Assembly (NCBI GenBank): GCA_008508345.1
Contig: QNGE01000276.1
Coordinates: forward strand, 208,897 to 272,896
Source: Paragonimus westermani
Lineage: Eukaryota > Platyhelminthes > Trematoda > Plagiorchiida > Troglotrematidae
Length of the DNA: 64,000 nt
Direction of reading: 5' to 3'
Shown: positions 47,901 through 57,950 of the stretch, in pieces
Layout: every line of letters begins with the position of its first letter
Numbering within the stretch: position 1 is the first letter of the stretch
The notes under the pieces: generated by a model
Database searches by the model: none
Told to the model about the DNA's origin: nothing
What the model saw: only the letters and a program-made list of their open reading frames with translations
Program-made: the position numbers and the translations under genes

Positions 47901-49420
47901 CATACGTTAGCAGTCGTTATCTGAACGTCTCTTAAAACCTCTCATTCGGAGATGATAACCACAAGATAACGATTATTAGTGCGAGGCCGTAATTTTTTCT
48001 GGGCGCGCAACATTTCCAGCCAAAGTCTAAACAGCGTAAGTAATGGAATGAGGGTTAGACAGCTGGGAGGGTAATCATTCCAAAAAATCGTCAGACTGTT
48101 GCCGTGTCTCTTACGGACATGATGGAAGTAGACCACGCCACTGCATCGGAAACAGTCAAGCGAAAACAGAAGTGTGATTTAGAAAGAAGGTACGGTTTGG
48201 GGTTATTTTTCTGTATGCGTCTGGCACCTGAAACGCTAGTTTGGTCTTACGGAAACAATAGTGAGCATCTTGCCTTTCAGTCAGTTACTTGTGAGTCGGT
48301 GAGGCGTGCAGCTGCATGGCGGTGCCAAGCCTCGTGGAATAATTTGCCGACCAGCGTGAGGGATTGTCCGGCGACCGTGTTTGCATATGCACCGCGTGAC
48401 TGGTGCTGTCCCGCCGGGACTTAATCAGCCTGATAGAATCAGTGCCCGATGAAGCGGCCAGATTCAGTGTTTGACCCCGGTTTAGCCATTACAGGGCGTT
48501 TGTATGAATATTGGTGTCGAGCAACGTCGCTGCCGCATGGTCTATTGTGTGGAGTGTAACCAGACTGAACCTGTACGGTGGTTCATCCTTGGTAACGGCG
48601 AACTGATAGTAGCTGAGTATTGGGGTGGGTTGTGGGCAAGTTCGCCGGACTCGTTATTCTTTCATAATTCACTCCGACTTTCAGTAACGTAGATCAACGT
48701 AGGTCAATGTGATTTCGATTACAACACTCCTGAGGAAAGCCACCTGAGTTGTAAGATATCCGCACCAATCCTAATTTGTTTATCAATGCCACCCGAGGTG
48801 GTTGAAACGAAGAGTATTACAACTTGCTCGTAACGTTGTGTTATTCCCGATCTGTTTATCAGTAACGTAGATTTTTATTCTAACGGACCGTGATTTTCAA
48901 TTCTTCAAAAACAACTCACGAAAATTTTGAATTATGGTAGTGAGCCAGATTGTCTCTCCTTTGTAATGACTGTAGTGTATTTTTTACAACGTGACAATAA
49001 AATTGGAGAATATTCTTGATAAGTGGTCCGCGAATTACAGCATGCAGTTAAGCGTTGTTTTTTGGTCGAACAACTGGGAGAAACAGTGCTGAACGACCAC
49101 ATACGACATCGTGTCCAACCCTTCAAAAATAAAGAACCTTCAACCGAGCAGAGATAAAGACCTTAAAATATAAGCCTTACGAGGGATGTTGGATACATGT
49201 TTTTAAAGCGGAGCTCTAGATCGATGCTCCTCAAAACCCGTAATCCGTGTTGACCAGAGTCAAAGGGAGTTTCGCAGTTGAACAGTGGTATTACTTTAGT
49301 CTGTTTATTCCATAACACGGCTTTACCGAATGACCCCTTAGACATTCGTCCCTGGATAGTGGGAGGAAATGTGCCAGTGAACTGCCCGGAGTGTGGACTA
49401 TTTTGTGGGGATGTTTTGAA
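47901..49420. other. interval between the direct repeats
   Basis: A GC-richer open stretch (48104-48424, plus) includes 'ASWNNLPTSVRDCPATVF', which weakly resembles the C-terminal end of LINE reverse transcriptases. At 48722-48860 lies a repeat also found at 60007-60080, with CTGAGGA (48730-48736), a possible 7-bp stem (AGCCACC/GGTGGTT) and GAAAC (48804-48808). No intact gene is seen. Confidence 0.35.
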
Positions 49421-49630
49421 TAATTGAAAATCCCCGTAGAAATCATGTAAAACAATTTTACTTTCAAGGAACAGAACTGTTTTCAATAAATTCTCATCTT
49501 TGACTGGTACAATTATATATCAAATCAAGTAACAATAACGGAAGTCATTGATAGGAAAATGGTACGAAGGTAAGGCGACTGGGTGTAACATAAACACGAT
49601 CTAGTTGTGCTTATGCTCACAAGGTCTTAG
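49421..49630 (+). repeat. 210-bp direct repeat, copy 2
   Basis: Second copy of 47691-47900. It ends about 60 bases before the last readable residue of the minus-strand Penelope endonuclease, so it may be that element's terminal repeat or simply its insertion site. Confidence 0.9.
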
Positions 49631-49689
49631 GAAGTCTGTGTTAATTGGGGGGAGATGGGGGGAGAGATAAAATTGCCTCCTAAGCTGAA

Positions 49690-50080
49690 TGTACGTTTTT
49701 GGCAACAGTAATCCCACGCTGTGAACGAACTGTGTTTGAACACACAAATCTGACTGACGTAATCGGATTTCGACTGTCTCGGCTATAGACAGGATGCGCC
49801 AATTGATCTTTCATGATGCGGCGGTCGGGGCACGGTAGACAATGTGAAACGCTCTATCCGTGTCTGTGTCGGTCACAGCCGACTAAGTGGGTCAGAATGG
49901 ATTAGTTGATGTTCTTTGGTATTCCAGAGCGAAGCCACCTAGAGCACTGTTCACGAATTCTTTCCGATAAAGGCATAGTGGTGCGACCAATATATGCTGA
50001 ACCACAGGATCATTCAAATGAACGGATCAAAAACGAGTCCTCACTGTTAAGCATATTATCTTTCAGATCAAGTGGCACCG
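49690..50080 (-). pseudogene. Penelope-like GIY-YIG endonuclease (copy F)
   Basis: The minus strand reads 'EDSFLIRSFE', a stop, 'SCGSAYIGRTTMPLSERIRE', 'RWLRSGIPKNIN', 'SILTHLVGCDR', then, after a frame change, 'FHIVYRAPTAAS' and 'AETVEIRLRQSDLC'. This covers the whole domain, including an intact 'AYIGRT'. The other GIY half is altered and stops plus a frame change make it non-functional. It continues the minus-strand RT part 50081-50662 in the normal order. Confidence 0.8.
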
Positions 50081-50662
50081 TGCGTTTTTAGTGGGACTTT
50101 ACGACAAGAATTACAGCAAATTAGGCACTGCCAATCGCATCAGTTAGTTGGCGCGTCATCAGCTCGGCTGCTGCGTCACCTTTGAATGGCAAAGTTATAT
50201 AGATCTTTTTCCTTTCAACTGTGTTAGTTGGGGCTTGCATTGGTCTCTCTTGCATGCTTCTGATAATGAATTTCTCAGGATAGGCATTGCTAGAAAGGAT
50301 ATCCTGTATCATGCTTAGTTCCCGTATCTCCGTACAGATTCTTTTCGCCCTATTTGTCAAGCAACGTACAAGGCCCCTTTTCATACTAATCGGCATACAG
50401 CTGTGGAAGTGTAGATATTGCCCACCCCAGGTTTTTTTCTATATACGCTTCGTTGTAACGATCCATCTGGTCTGCTTGTTAGTGCTACGTCCAAAAATGG
50501 CATACAGTCATCAGTTTCTTGTTCTAAAGTGAACACGATATTCTTATGCGCCTTGTTGAAAACGGTCAAAAGCTTCTGTAAATCTTCTGTTGTGTCCATT
50601 GCGCAAAAAACATCGTCTACATATCGTCGATGGTAACTGGTTGTTCTAGTAGTCTCGTCCAT
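50081..50662 (-). pseudogene. Penelope-like reverse transcriptase, downstream half (copy F)
   Basis: Two overlapping minus frames. The first begins with 'TTSYHRRYVDDVFCAMDTTE' containing the YVDD box (50612-50623). It continues 'ENIVFTLEQE'-like motif (here 'HKNIVFTLEQETDD'), 'CMPFLDVALTSRPDGSLQRS' and 'VYRKK'. After a frame change near 50390 the second gives 'KRGLVRCLTNRAKRIC', 'NAYPEKFIIR' and 'IYITLPFKGDAAAELM'. The fingers and motif-B part is missing from this strand but present, flipped, at 50660-50823. Confidence 0.88.
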
Positions 50663-50823
50663 CTGGTTGTTGTCCAGTTGAAAGAGTTATTAATGTTCTG
50701 CACTAGTAACATTCAGTTTCAATTCAATGGTGAGCTTTATCGCCAGGTTGATGGTGTTGCTATGGGTTCACCGTTAGGCCTGTTACTGGCAGACATTTTC
50801 ATGAGCATGTTCGAGAAGGTGAG
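50660..50823 (+). pseudogene. Penelope-like reverse transcriptase, upstream segment inverted (copy F)
   Basis: The plus frame reads 'QLKELLMFCTSNIQFQFNGE', 'LYRQVDGVAMGSPLGLLLAD' and 'IFMSMFEK': RT motif B and its lead-in, well preserved. In a normal copy this would lie just upstream of 'TTSYHRRYVDD', but here it faces the opposite way and touches it at about 50660. It ends with 'gagaaggtgagt' (about 50815-50826), which also resembles a splice donor. Confidence 0.88.
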
Positions 50824-52129
50824 TAGCAGACAATCAGGCGGGGAGTGGACAGCGGATGGATATTTTCAGTAATTGCTTTCTTGTCTTTCTCTGTATAAAA
50901 AGTATTCCACTGAAGCAACACACTACGGCAACTTCAGCTTCAGCAATGTGCGGGCTTGTGTGCACGTCCCCAGCAGAAATGAATTTAGAATTGCGCCATA
51001 GGCATCGTTTATGCAATGATTAATCCTAGCATGTAGAACCCGACACCTCCTGTTCTTCCGGGCATAAATTCAGCGAGTTAGCGTAGCTTGAATCGGTTCT
51101 ATTAGAACGTTGATGAAATGCTGCTCGGAGAAAAAAATAAATCTCCAGGCAGAAAAGTTGGTTTGTTTAACAAATTCGTCAATATTTTCGAATTCGAGCC
51201 GTTTATTAATCACTTGTAAGATATCCATTTCAAATTGAGTACGAATGAAGTTGAACAGTTTAGGCATCGTTTTTAACAGGTTATTGATAAACAGATCGGA
51301 AAGTTGTGTTATTCTAAATCTGTTTATAGAGCCGTTTATTCTCGGAGAGTTACAAAAATATATAGATGTTGGTTACGATGGTCATTTCATGCTTTTACTA
51401 AAAATTTGGTTCAGCGTGAAATTGCAAACGCCACTATGCAGCATGTGCATGTTTGGAGCGCCAGTAGCATAAATGTGTATTTTCGTCAGTCATTGCGAGT
51501 CCTACCCTCATGGGTCGAAATCGACCAACCGTTTTTGGTTTATCTGAATACGAGCACGTAGTTACCATGATTCCGGAAAGCGCCGCGAATGTATTTTTGG
51601 ATACAGTTAGCTTCAGTGAACACCAGCTAATAGGTGAAGACGTGTTTGGTTTTGTTTTACTCATCACTCCGTGTGCTAGGGAACTGAGCCCCTCGGTAAG
51701 CGCCACAGGATGGTTTAAACAGTTATTCAGTGGATCACCGGACCACGATCACGGGGTCGCATGCAGATATTTAGTTTTCTTTTTGCAACTGCGCTTCTGT
51801 CTTATATGACACTTTTTCTTGGATTCTGGATTCTATTCTGTAGCGCGCAAATTGCTAACGTGACCCAGCAATGTAAGAAGGAGTGTCCACTAGTTCGCCG
51901 ATTTTAATTCGCACCAACTGGTTGTCTAAATACGCGTCTGTGTGACTGAGTGTGGGCGTGAGATAAAGCACTATGGATCGCAGCGTTCTGTGCATATGAA
52001 CTTACAGCGAATACATCAGGCTCATTGATTGGTATGCCATCAGCGTAACCTCAGCACACTTTCTTCACAGAGATGTTCACTATGTTAGACATAAGCAGGC
52101 CATTTTGAGCATATATTTGTATACCTCCA
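50824..52129. other. no gene recognised
   Basis: A plus-strand open stretch (51510-51809, 99 codons) has no recognisable domain. Remaining sequence is anonymous up to the RTE-like element. Confidence 0.45.
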
Positions 52130-52582
52130 TTGTTATATATCCCGACCTATACTGCTACCTTGACGTGGTGGTCGGGCTTGTGTACTGTTTTGATCCGGCG
52201 GGCTATGCTGACTAGGACTCCGGTCCTTCCAGGTGCAACCTTGTCAGACAGGCCAAAGGGGAGCAGTCAGACGAAAAGCAGTTACACTCATAGGATTGTA
52301 TGTCGCACTGCTGACCGCGTAGGAGTGCTTAGGCAGTGAGGCACGATCCTATGGGCATACAGCAGAACTATTTTTATAGTTGCGGCACTGCTGTCTTCCG
52401 TATCAGGAAGAAGGGGGTTAGAAAAGGTACCCTTAAACAAAGAGCACTCCGATCGCCCAACGGTTGACCGTGACCGCCGGCGTATTATCCAATACGGTCG
52501 AAAAACATCAGATATCTCTCAAAAGCCCGATGTAGCTTCGAGTACATCCGCTGCGCGCAGCAGTGTTCAGAATCAGACATTA
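52130..52582 (+). other. 5' leader of the RTE-like element
   Basis: GC-richer than the flanks, with short open frames in several registers but no long coding frame joined to 52583. The left boundary is judged from the base composition change. Several non-LTR elements carry an HDV-like self-cleaving ribozyme at the 5' end; I could not confirm such a fold here. Confidence 0.45.
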
Positions 52583-54192
52583 TTGTCTTATTCACTGCGC
52601 CCTCGGGCTAGGCAAGCCCCTCACTGCCAAGTGAGTCAGACTCTTGAGTCATTGGCTCCGGGTAGGGTCCCCCAAGAAAACCCTATATCCTGTTGTCTCG
52701 CAGGTCAGACTTTTGAGTCAGAGGCTCGGGGTGGGGTCCCTCAAGTCAACCCCCTTCCGCGGCATAAACGACCGGGAAGTATCAGAAGTTATCGTTCTCT
52801 CAACAGTGACATTACTAACCGACCACGACTTTCTCCTACCGTTTTACCCCCTATTTCTTCTGCCTTCCATGTGCCTTCGGGCGATAATTGTTTTCTGAGG
52901 CCAAGACAACTGGTAAACATTGGCGCCTTCAATGTCCGCACTCTCCGACAAGTCGGTCAGCAAGCTGCTCTGGCAAGTACTCTCTCAAGTCTGGAGCTTG
53001 ATGTGTGCTGTGTGTCGGAGACGCGAGTCTACGACTCTAGCACAGTTATCCATTTGAGCTCACCTCTAGATAGCTGTCGATCCAAGCGCTTCTGTCTCAG
53101 GGTTTCTGGTGACGCCGAAGCTGAATCTCACGGTCGAGCTGGAGTGGGAATCGCGCTGAGTTCCCGTGCAGAGCAATGTTTGCTCGATTGGATCCCAGTG
53201 AACAGTCGCTTGTGCGCTGTCAGACTCAATACGTCGGTAAAAGTCTGTCGACGCAAATCAGAAAGGCGTTGTGTATTCATTATATCGGCGTACGCTCCGA
53301 CGGACAGCTGTCCGGATGCTGCCAAGGATGCGTTCTATGACGCCCTCGTTGACCTTCTGAGGCAGTCTAAACACTCAGACATCATCATACTAGCGGGCGA
53401 TTTTAATGCTCAGCTTGGTCGTCTTTCTTCGGATGAGAAGCGGCTAGGAGGTATGTTTGGTGTCCGGGCACAACGAACTGACAATGGCGAAAGACTACTA
53501 CAGCTGTGCGCATCCCACGGTCTATATATTTCGAGCACTGCATTCCAACACAGGAAGAAGCACTGTGTTACTTGGAGACCTCCGTGTGCTTCTCAGCCGT
53601 GGACGCAGTTGGATCATATAGCAGTTAGTTACAGGTGGCGCCACTCTGTTAAGGACTGTCGTGCCTTTTGGAGCAACCACCTGGACTCGGACCATGCCGT
53701 TGTGCGTGCCCGTTTCGTTTTGTCATTTGCCCAGAGGACTTACGCTCGTAAATGCAAGGTGTTTAACTGGCATTCGAGCGATGAGGATGTGAAGAACGCT
53801 TACCAAAAAGCGTTGGCAGAGAAGTTGCCCAGTTCGAGTCAGACGAACGATCCTAACGAACACTGGGAACAAATCGCCGGAGCTATGAAAGCGTGCTGTA
53901 AACAGGCACGCTCCGAAGGAGCTGTTCAGTTTCGACAGAACTGGATTTCCGTCACGTCGATAAATCTTATGAACAAGCGTTGTTCTATCCCACCTGGTTC
54001 TGAATATGATCACGACCGTCGAGAACTTAAACGCATGCTGACTAAAAGCTTGCGCAAAGACCGTGAGCACTACTTGGTCCAACAATCGAAAGAGATGGAA
54101 GAGGCCTTTTTATCTGGGAATAGCAGAAGGCTTTTCTCCCTGATCCGTGGTTGTACTGGCCGTCAAGTCGGTGTAAGTGAGACCATATGTGG
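52130..54192 (+). mobile_element. RTE/CR1-like non-LTR retrotransposon, truncated
   Basis: A GC-richer leader from about 52130 ('ctaccttgacgtggtggtcg') precedes a long open frame with an APE-type endonuclease and the start of the RT. The element is cut at about 54190-54193, where an unrelated repeat replaces the rest of the RT. No 3' end is present. Endonuclease-RT proteins of this kind insert by nicking target DNA and priming cDNA on it. The C-terminus of a related protein occurs on the minus strand at 63580-64000. Confidence 0.85.
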
Positions 54193-54199
54193 ATTCTGA
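52583..54199 (+). CDS. APE endonuclease-reverse transcriptase, truncated
   Basis: 538 codons from ATG 52583. Residues 1-110 are a Pro/Ser/Arg-rich leader containing an in-frame duplication of 23-codon period ('SQTLESLAPGRVPQ' and 'GQTFESEARGGVPQ'). Residues 113-383 form an APE-type endonuclease with all key motifs: N117 in 'IGAFNVRTL', E146 in 'VSETR', Y237 in 'SAYAPT', D273/N275 in 'AGDFNAQLG', D344 in 'QLDHI' and D370-H371 in 'DSDHAVV'. It nicks DNA for target-primed reverse transcription. The protein then enters the RT lead-in ('RRLFSLIRGCTGRQVGVSET') and stops, because an inserted repeat begins at about 54190. The endonuclease could still be translated, but no RT remains. Confidence 0.92.
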   Translation: MSYSLRPRARQAPHCQVSQTLESLAPGRVPQENPISCCLAGQTFESEARGGVPQVNPLPRHKRPGSIRSYRSLNSDITNRPRLSPTVLPPISSAFHVPSGDNCFLRPRQLVNIGAFNVRTLRQVGQQAALASTLSSLELDVCCVSETRVYDSSTVIHLSSPLDSCRSKRFCLRVSGDAEAESHGRAGVGIALSSRAEQCLLDWIPVNSRLCAVRLNTSVKVCRRKSERRCVFIISAYAPTDSCPDAAKDAFYDALVDLLRQSKHSDIIILAGDFNAQLGRLSSDEKRLGGMFGVRAQRTDNGERLLQLCASHGLYISSTAFQHRKKHCVTWRPPCASQPWTQLDHIAVSYRWRHSVKDCRAFWSNHLDSDHAVVRARFVLSFAQRTYARKCKVFNWHSSDEDVKNAYQKALAEKLPSSSQTNDPNEHWEQIAGAMKACCKQARSEGAVQFRQNWISVTSINLMNKRCSIPPGSEYDHDRRELKRMLTKSLRKDREHYLVQQSKEMEEAFLSGNSRRLFSLIRGCTGRQVGVSETICGF

Positions 54200-54325
54200 T
54201 GGTTGGGAACAGTGGTGGTGTTGTTTGTAGCTCGGGTTGATGGTTTTGGTATTCATATGTTCGCCGAGCTTGGCATTTAGGTTGCAAACGTTTCATCACC
54301 AGGCGAGGTGACATCATCAGTGCGT
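54193..54325 (-). repeat. inserted repeat with a hammerhead-like core, cutting the RTE RT
   Basis: The minus strand has CTGATGA (54314-54320), a short hairpin with TCACC/GGTGA pairing (54295-54313), then GAAAC (54290-54294), GTTTGCAAC and 'ctaaatgcc'. The order CTGATGA-stem-GAAAC is that of a hammerhead core, but the cleavage-site side and stem I pair poorly. The insertion point inside RT coding sequence fixes it as younger than the RTE element. Confidence 0.5.
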
Positions 54326-54736
54326 AAGTGTTTCAGGATGTTAGCATTTCTCTGCTCTTTTTCTCAAAAGATCATGTTTACCTATATATTGGATATATTC
54401 TTATACATATATGTATGTATACATATGACTGGTTCACAAAGTCTTATTTGGTTACTGCTTGCAAAGATGAATTAACACACGCCTCTGTTGCGAACCGTAA
54501 GGATGTCATCGGACTGATAGGACCAGTGAGATGTGAGAAACACTATTCTCAAATCAATTCATATTGTGCACGTTGGGTACATCAAATAGCCTGGGTGATA
54601 ATCTTTTCAAGTCAATGGTTCTGCCGATCGATATCAAGTGTTTCTCTAAGTGTTATGTATTATCTGTCGACCTTAACAAATATCGATTTGTTAGCCATTC
54701 CCATTATTGATTTTGTTGATAGAGTTGGTTCTGATG
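54326..54736. other. no gene recognised
   Basis: An open plus frame to 54741 (137 codons from 54328) is hydrophobic and low in complexity near its start (tata-rich). No family was recognised; it may belong to the inserted repeat. Confidence 0.35.
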
Positions 54737-54992
54737 AGTAGTCGGGGATTTGGTTTATTTTCAAGTTGACCATCACTCACATTTGATCGCAGCGTTCGCA
54801 TTCAGATAGACTTTCCAGCCGGCCTCTTTCGAAAAGAAGCATTTGACTCGAGTTTCGTTCTCATTAGAGCTCGTCCGGGCCACGGTCGGGATTTGAACTC
54901 CGGCCATTCCAATCATGAAGCAACCGCATTGACCACTGCGCCATTGACCTCACATTAGACATGACCGAATTATCAAATCTGAACGCTCAACC
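54737..54992 (-). repeat. best preserved tRNA-derived SINE copy
   Basis: Full-length reverse copy: tail 'agtagtcggggatttggttt', body 'agatagactttccagccggc' and 'gagtttcgttctcattagag', reverse B-box 'gggatttgaactccggc', reverse A-box 'gaccactgcgccattgacct', and leader ending 'ctgaacgctcaacc'. On the minus strand the head reads 'ggcgcagtggtcaatgcgg' with B-box 'ggagttcaaatccc', close to polymerase III consensus. This copy anchors the family in the window. Confidence 0.85.
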
Positions 54993-57411
54993 AATCTCGT
55001 TTGTTATTCATCTATTCAGTGTTGACCGACCGAAGTAGAAAACCTTTATGCTAATGCCTCACACTCTAATTCCTCAAGATTTACGCTGGTTAACAGTGGC
55101 ACCTTATCAGATGCAACACATCAATTGTGATGACGTCTATAAGCAGGAGTCCTCGGGCTTCTGTTATTGTGAAAGTTCCATCGTGAAACGTTTACCACCA
55201 AGCGAATGTATGCACGGACAAATAACGGTTTGCAACCAAGACTTGAGATATCCGAATTACATTTGTTCTTCTTGTGTATTGTGTATTATTTACGGCCGGC
55301 GTTCCAATATAAGGTTCGGAACGTCAGGGAAGTTTGTGAAGCAATCTTGACAGCTTTGGTCACGCTGACTTTAAGACGTTGTCGTTGATGAATGCTTGAA
55401 GACAGGTTTGATGAAATTTGTATCCGATTCGGATAACTTGCTTACAGTTACAGTCAGATGAAAAGTACCTTGATCGAATAAAAGGATTCTGCTGAGCACC
55501 GTTCATATAATACAGTCATGGAACCTTAGATTATAAGGAGAAACTGCTTCCAAATTAGACTGCGTTAAGAGATGCTGTCACGAAGCAAATCCTGGGAGAA
55601 TAAACCCGAGGTAGTGGAATCAATCTTAAGGTCCCTAATCATACTGTAAGTGTGCTAACCGCCGTAAGACACTTGCTGGCTTAGTTTCAAACACACCGGC
55701 TATCGTAGACGCCAAACTACATTTACAGAGACATTTAAAAGGTTGCTCAAATACAAAATAACCCACGTTTATTATTTTCCCCGAACAACCTGAAAACCGA
55801 TGAAATTGAACCTTTGGTGATTCCCGAAACCCGGACGCAGTGAGCCTTCTGCTTGTGTGCGTTCGCAATATCTCTTTTGTAATTTACCCTAGTGGCTTTC
55901 GTTGGTTAAATCTAAAAAATTTCCATTCTTCCATTTTCCTTATTCTTTATGAAACGTACAAAAGTACCCACTCTTACATTTAAGCATTAAACAACTAAGG
56001 TTATAAGAAATACAGTCTTATGATTACCGTTATCATTATCCAATTGTCCTAATATACTGTGGATGCTTTCTGTGTCTAATAAATTGAATAATTCAAACCG
56101 GATAGACGGGCCTGTTGAACCAGCCTGGAAATAGAAACATATTTGCAGCAATGGTTGCAAGCACACGAACAATCTCTAATACGGCAGGGATCAGGATTAA
56201 GACAGTGTATAAAGCAGCCAGTGGGTCAGGCTGGTGATGCAGACAGTAAATTTGGTGGCAGCTCAGTTATGAGTAAAAACGATTGCTGTCGTTGCTTGTC
56301 GTTCGAGACAACTGGCGTTATGACAAAATCGAACATAACAGGCTCACGCGCGTCAATCATTTATTCCGTGAGTTTCGGCTTAGCAAGGTGGATAGTGAGA
56401 CTGTTCACAGTTCGGCTGTGACTGAACATTAGTAATAGGTGTTATTCTCTTGGGTGTTTATCCAAATAAGGCACTTGTTGACGGTTCCATCAAATGGGCT
56501 ACCTGATATGGCGACTGATGTAAACACATGAGTGGGTAAATTACTGTTGGATTACACACATTCAAACAAAACACTCCAACTAAATCGTTACCATGCCTAC
56601 TTTTTCAGTTGACAGATCGGAATATGTCAGTTACTAACGCCCTTCACTCCTAACTAAGCTGTTAACGGATATATTTTCGGGCTTACTGGTGGCCTGCCTC
56701 TGCTACATACAGCTACATCCGTAAGCGGCTGACTGTTCGTGCTCGTTAGTACATACTACAGTTGTCGAAGTATGCATATTTTCCACACGTGTCTCGTCAA
56801 TATCATTTGAGGACTATATGTTAAAAGGGGTTTTGTGTTGACTGATTTTGTTTTCATGATGTAAGGTTGTTTTTATCTGCGTAACTTCACAATTGATCAC
56901 AACCTTCTTTTCCGCGTAAACTGCAGCTTCTTCTGAAACGATCACATGACTTGAACTCCCTCCTTGTTAGATCTCGTAATTAGTGTAAATCATTGTTACC
57001 ACTGGAATTTGAACTTTGGCCATGTTTTAATGAGGCCACCATGTTTAACGGAACTACGTCGGCTTCAAATTACGAAGGACTGAGTTATCACATGCAAACA
57101 CTGGAACACATTATCTGATGGGTAATAATCAGATCACGGTCTGCTCGAGAGAAGAAAAACTAACGATGTTGTTAACTTAAACTGATGATTAAACTTGTTC
57201 TGTTTAATTTTGTCATTTCAGTTTGTCGGCTAACTGATCGGCCTGGCAAGCTCGCGTACAGTAGCCTTTGAGTGGGCTTTCCTTTGTTCCGTGTCCAAGA
57301 AATGACATTGGATAAGAGGCGCACAGTTATTATCCTGCTCACCACTGCACGTGACACTCGTCTGAATACGTACGTCGTTTCGTTAAACCAATCGAACTGA
57401 ATGTTACTGAC
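54993..57411. other. no gene recognised; one SINE fragment
   Basis: About 56920-57060 resembles a reverse SINE ('cttgaactccctccttgttag', 'gaatttgaactttggccatg', 'aatgaggccaccatgtttaa'). Elsewhere there is no gene; open frames are 100 codons or fewer. Confidence 0.4.
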
Positions 57412-57678
57412 TAGTAGTCGCAAAGGTGGCTAATTTCACGTTGAACACTAAATGTTTGATTGCAGTTTCGCATCCAGATAAACTTTCCAGCCAACATCTT
57501 TCGGAAGGAAGCACTAGACTTGAGTTTCGATCCAATTAGAGCCCATCAATAGTGCAAATCTCTGACTGTTCCGAGACTAGAACTTCGGACACACTTCATT
57601 GAGGCAACCGTGTTAAACAGTGAGCCAATAACCTCACATTAGGCTCTACTGAATTGACATACCTGATAGCTTAACCGC
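57412..57678 (-). repeat. tRNA-derived SINE copy
   Basis: Full-length reverse copy: tail 'agtagtcgcaaaggtggcta', body 'ccagataaactttccagcca' and 'gcactagacttgagtttcga', reverse B-box region 'gagactagaacttcggacac', reverse head 'gaggcaaccgtgttaaacag', and leader 'cctgatagcttaacc'. More diverged than 54737-54992. Confidence 0.75.
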
Positions 57679-57830
57679 TTTCGTTTGCCAGTAATGATCA
57701 GCTTGCCTGATCGTCTCGATAAGAGACACAGTTACTATCTGTTAAATCCAATCGATAATCCTGTGACTAGGACTTGCTAGACCGGTGGAAATCTGCTTAA
57801 ACTTACTAAACGACATTTTAGATTACGGAT

Positions 57831-57950
57831 GAGTAGTCTGGGATTTTGTCGTCGTGGTTTAACCTCACCCATACTTGAGCGCAGTCGTCGCATTCAGATG
57901 GACTGTCCAGCAGTCTACTTTCAGAAGAAGGACAAGACTCGGATTGTAGG
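57831..57950 (-). repeat. SINE 3' fragment
   Basis: 'gagtagtctgggattttgtc', 'gcgcagtcgtcgcattcaga' and 'tggactgtccagcagtctac' match the tail and body of the reverse SINE. The tRNA-like head is absent, as in a 5'-truncated copy. Confidence 0.6.

Noticed and set aside
48104..48424. LINE RT C-terminus suggested by 'WNNLP'
   Set aside because: Only one short motif matches and neighbouring conserved motifs are absent.
54328..54741. 137-codon hydrophobic frame
   Set aside because: Begins in tata-rich low-complexity DNA inside a repeat and ends in a SINE; no family match.
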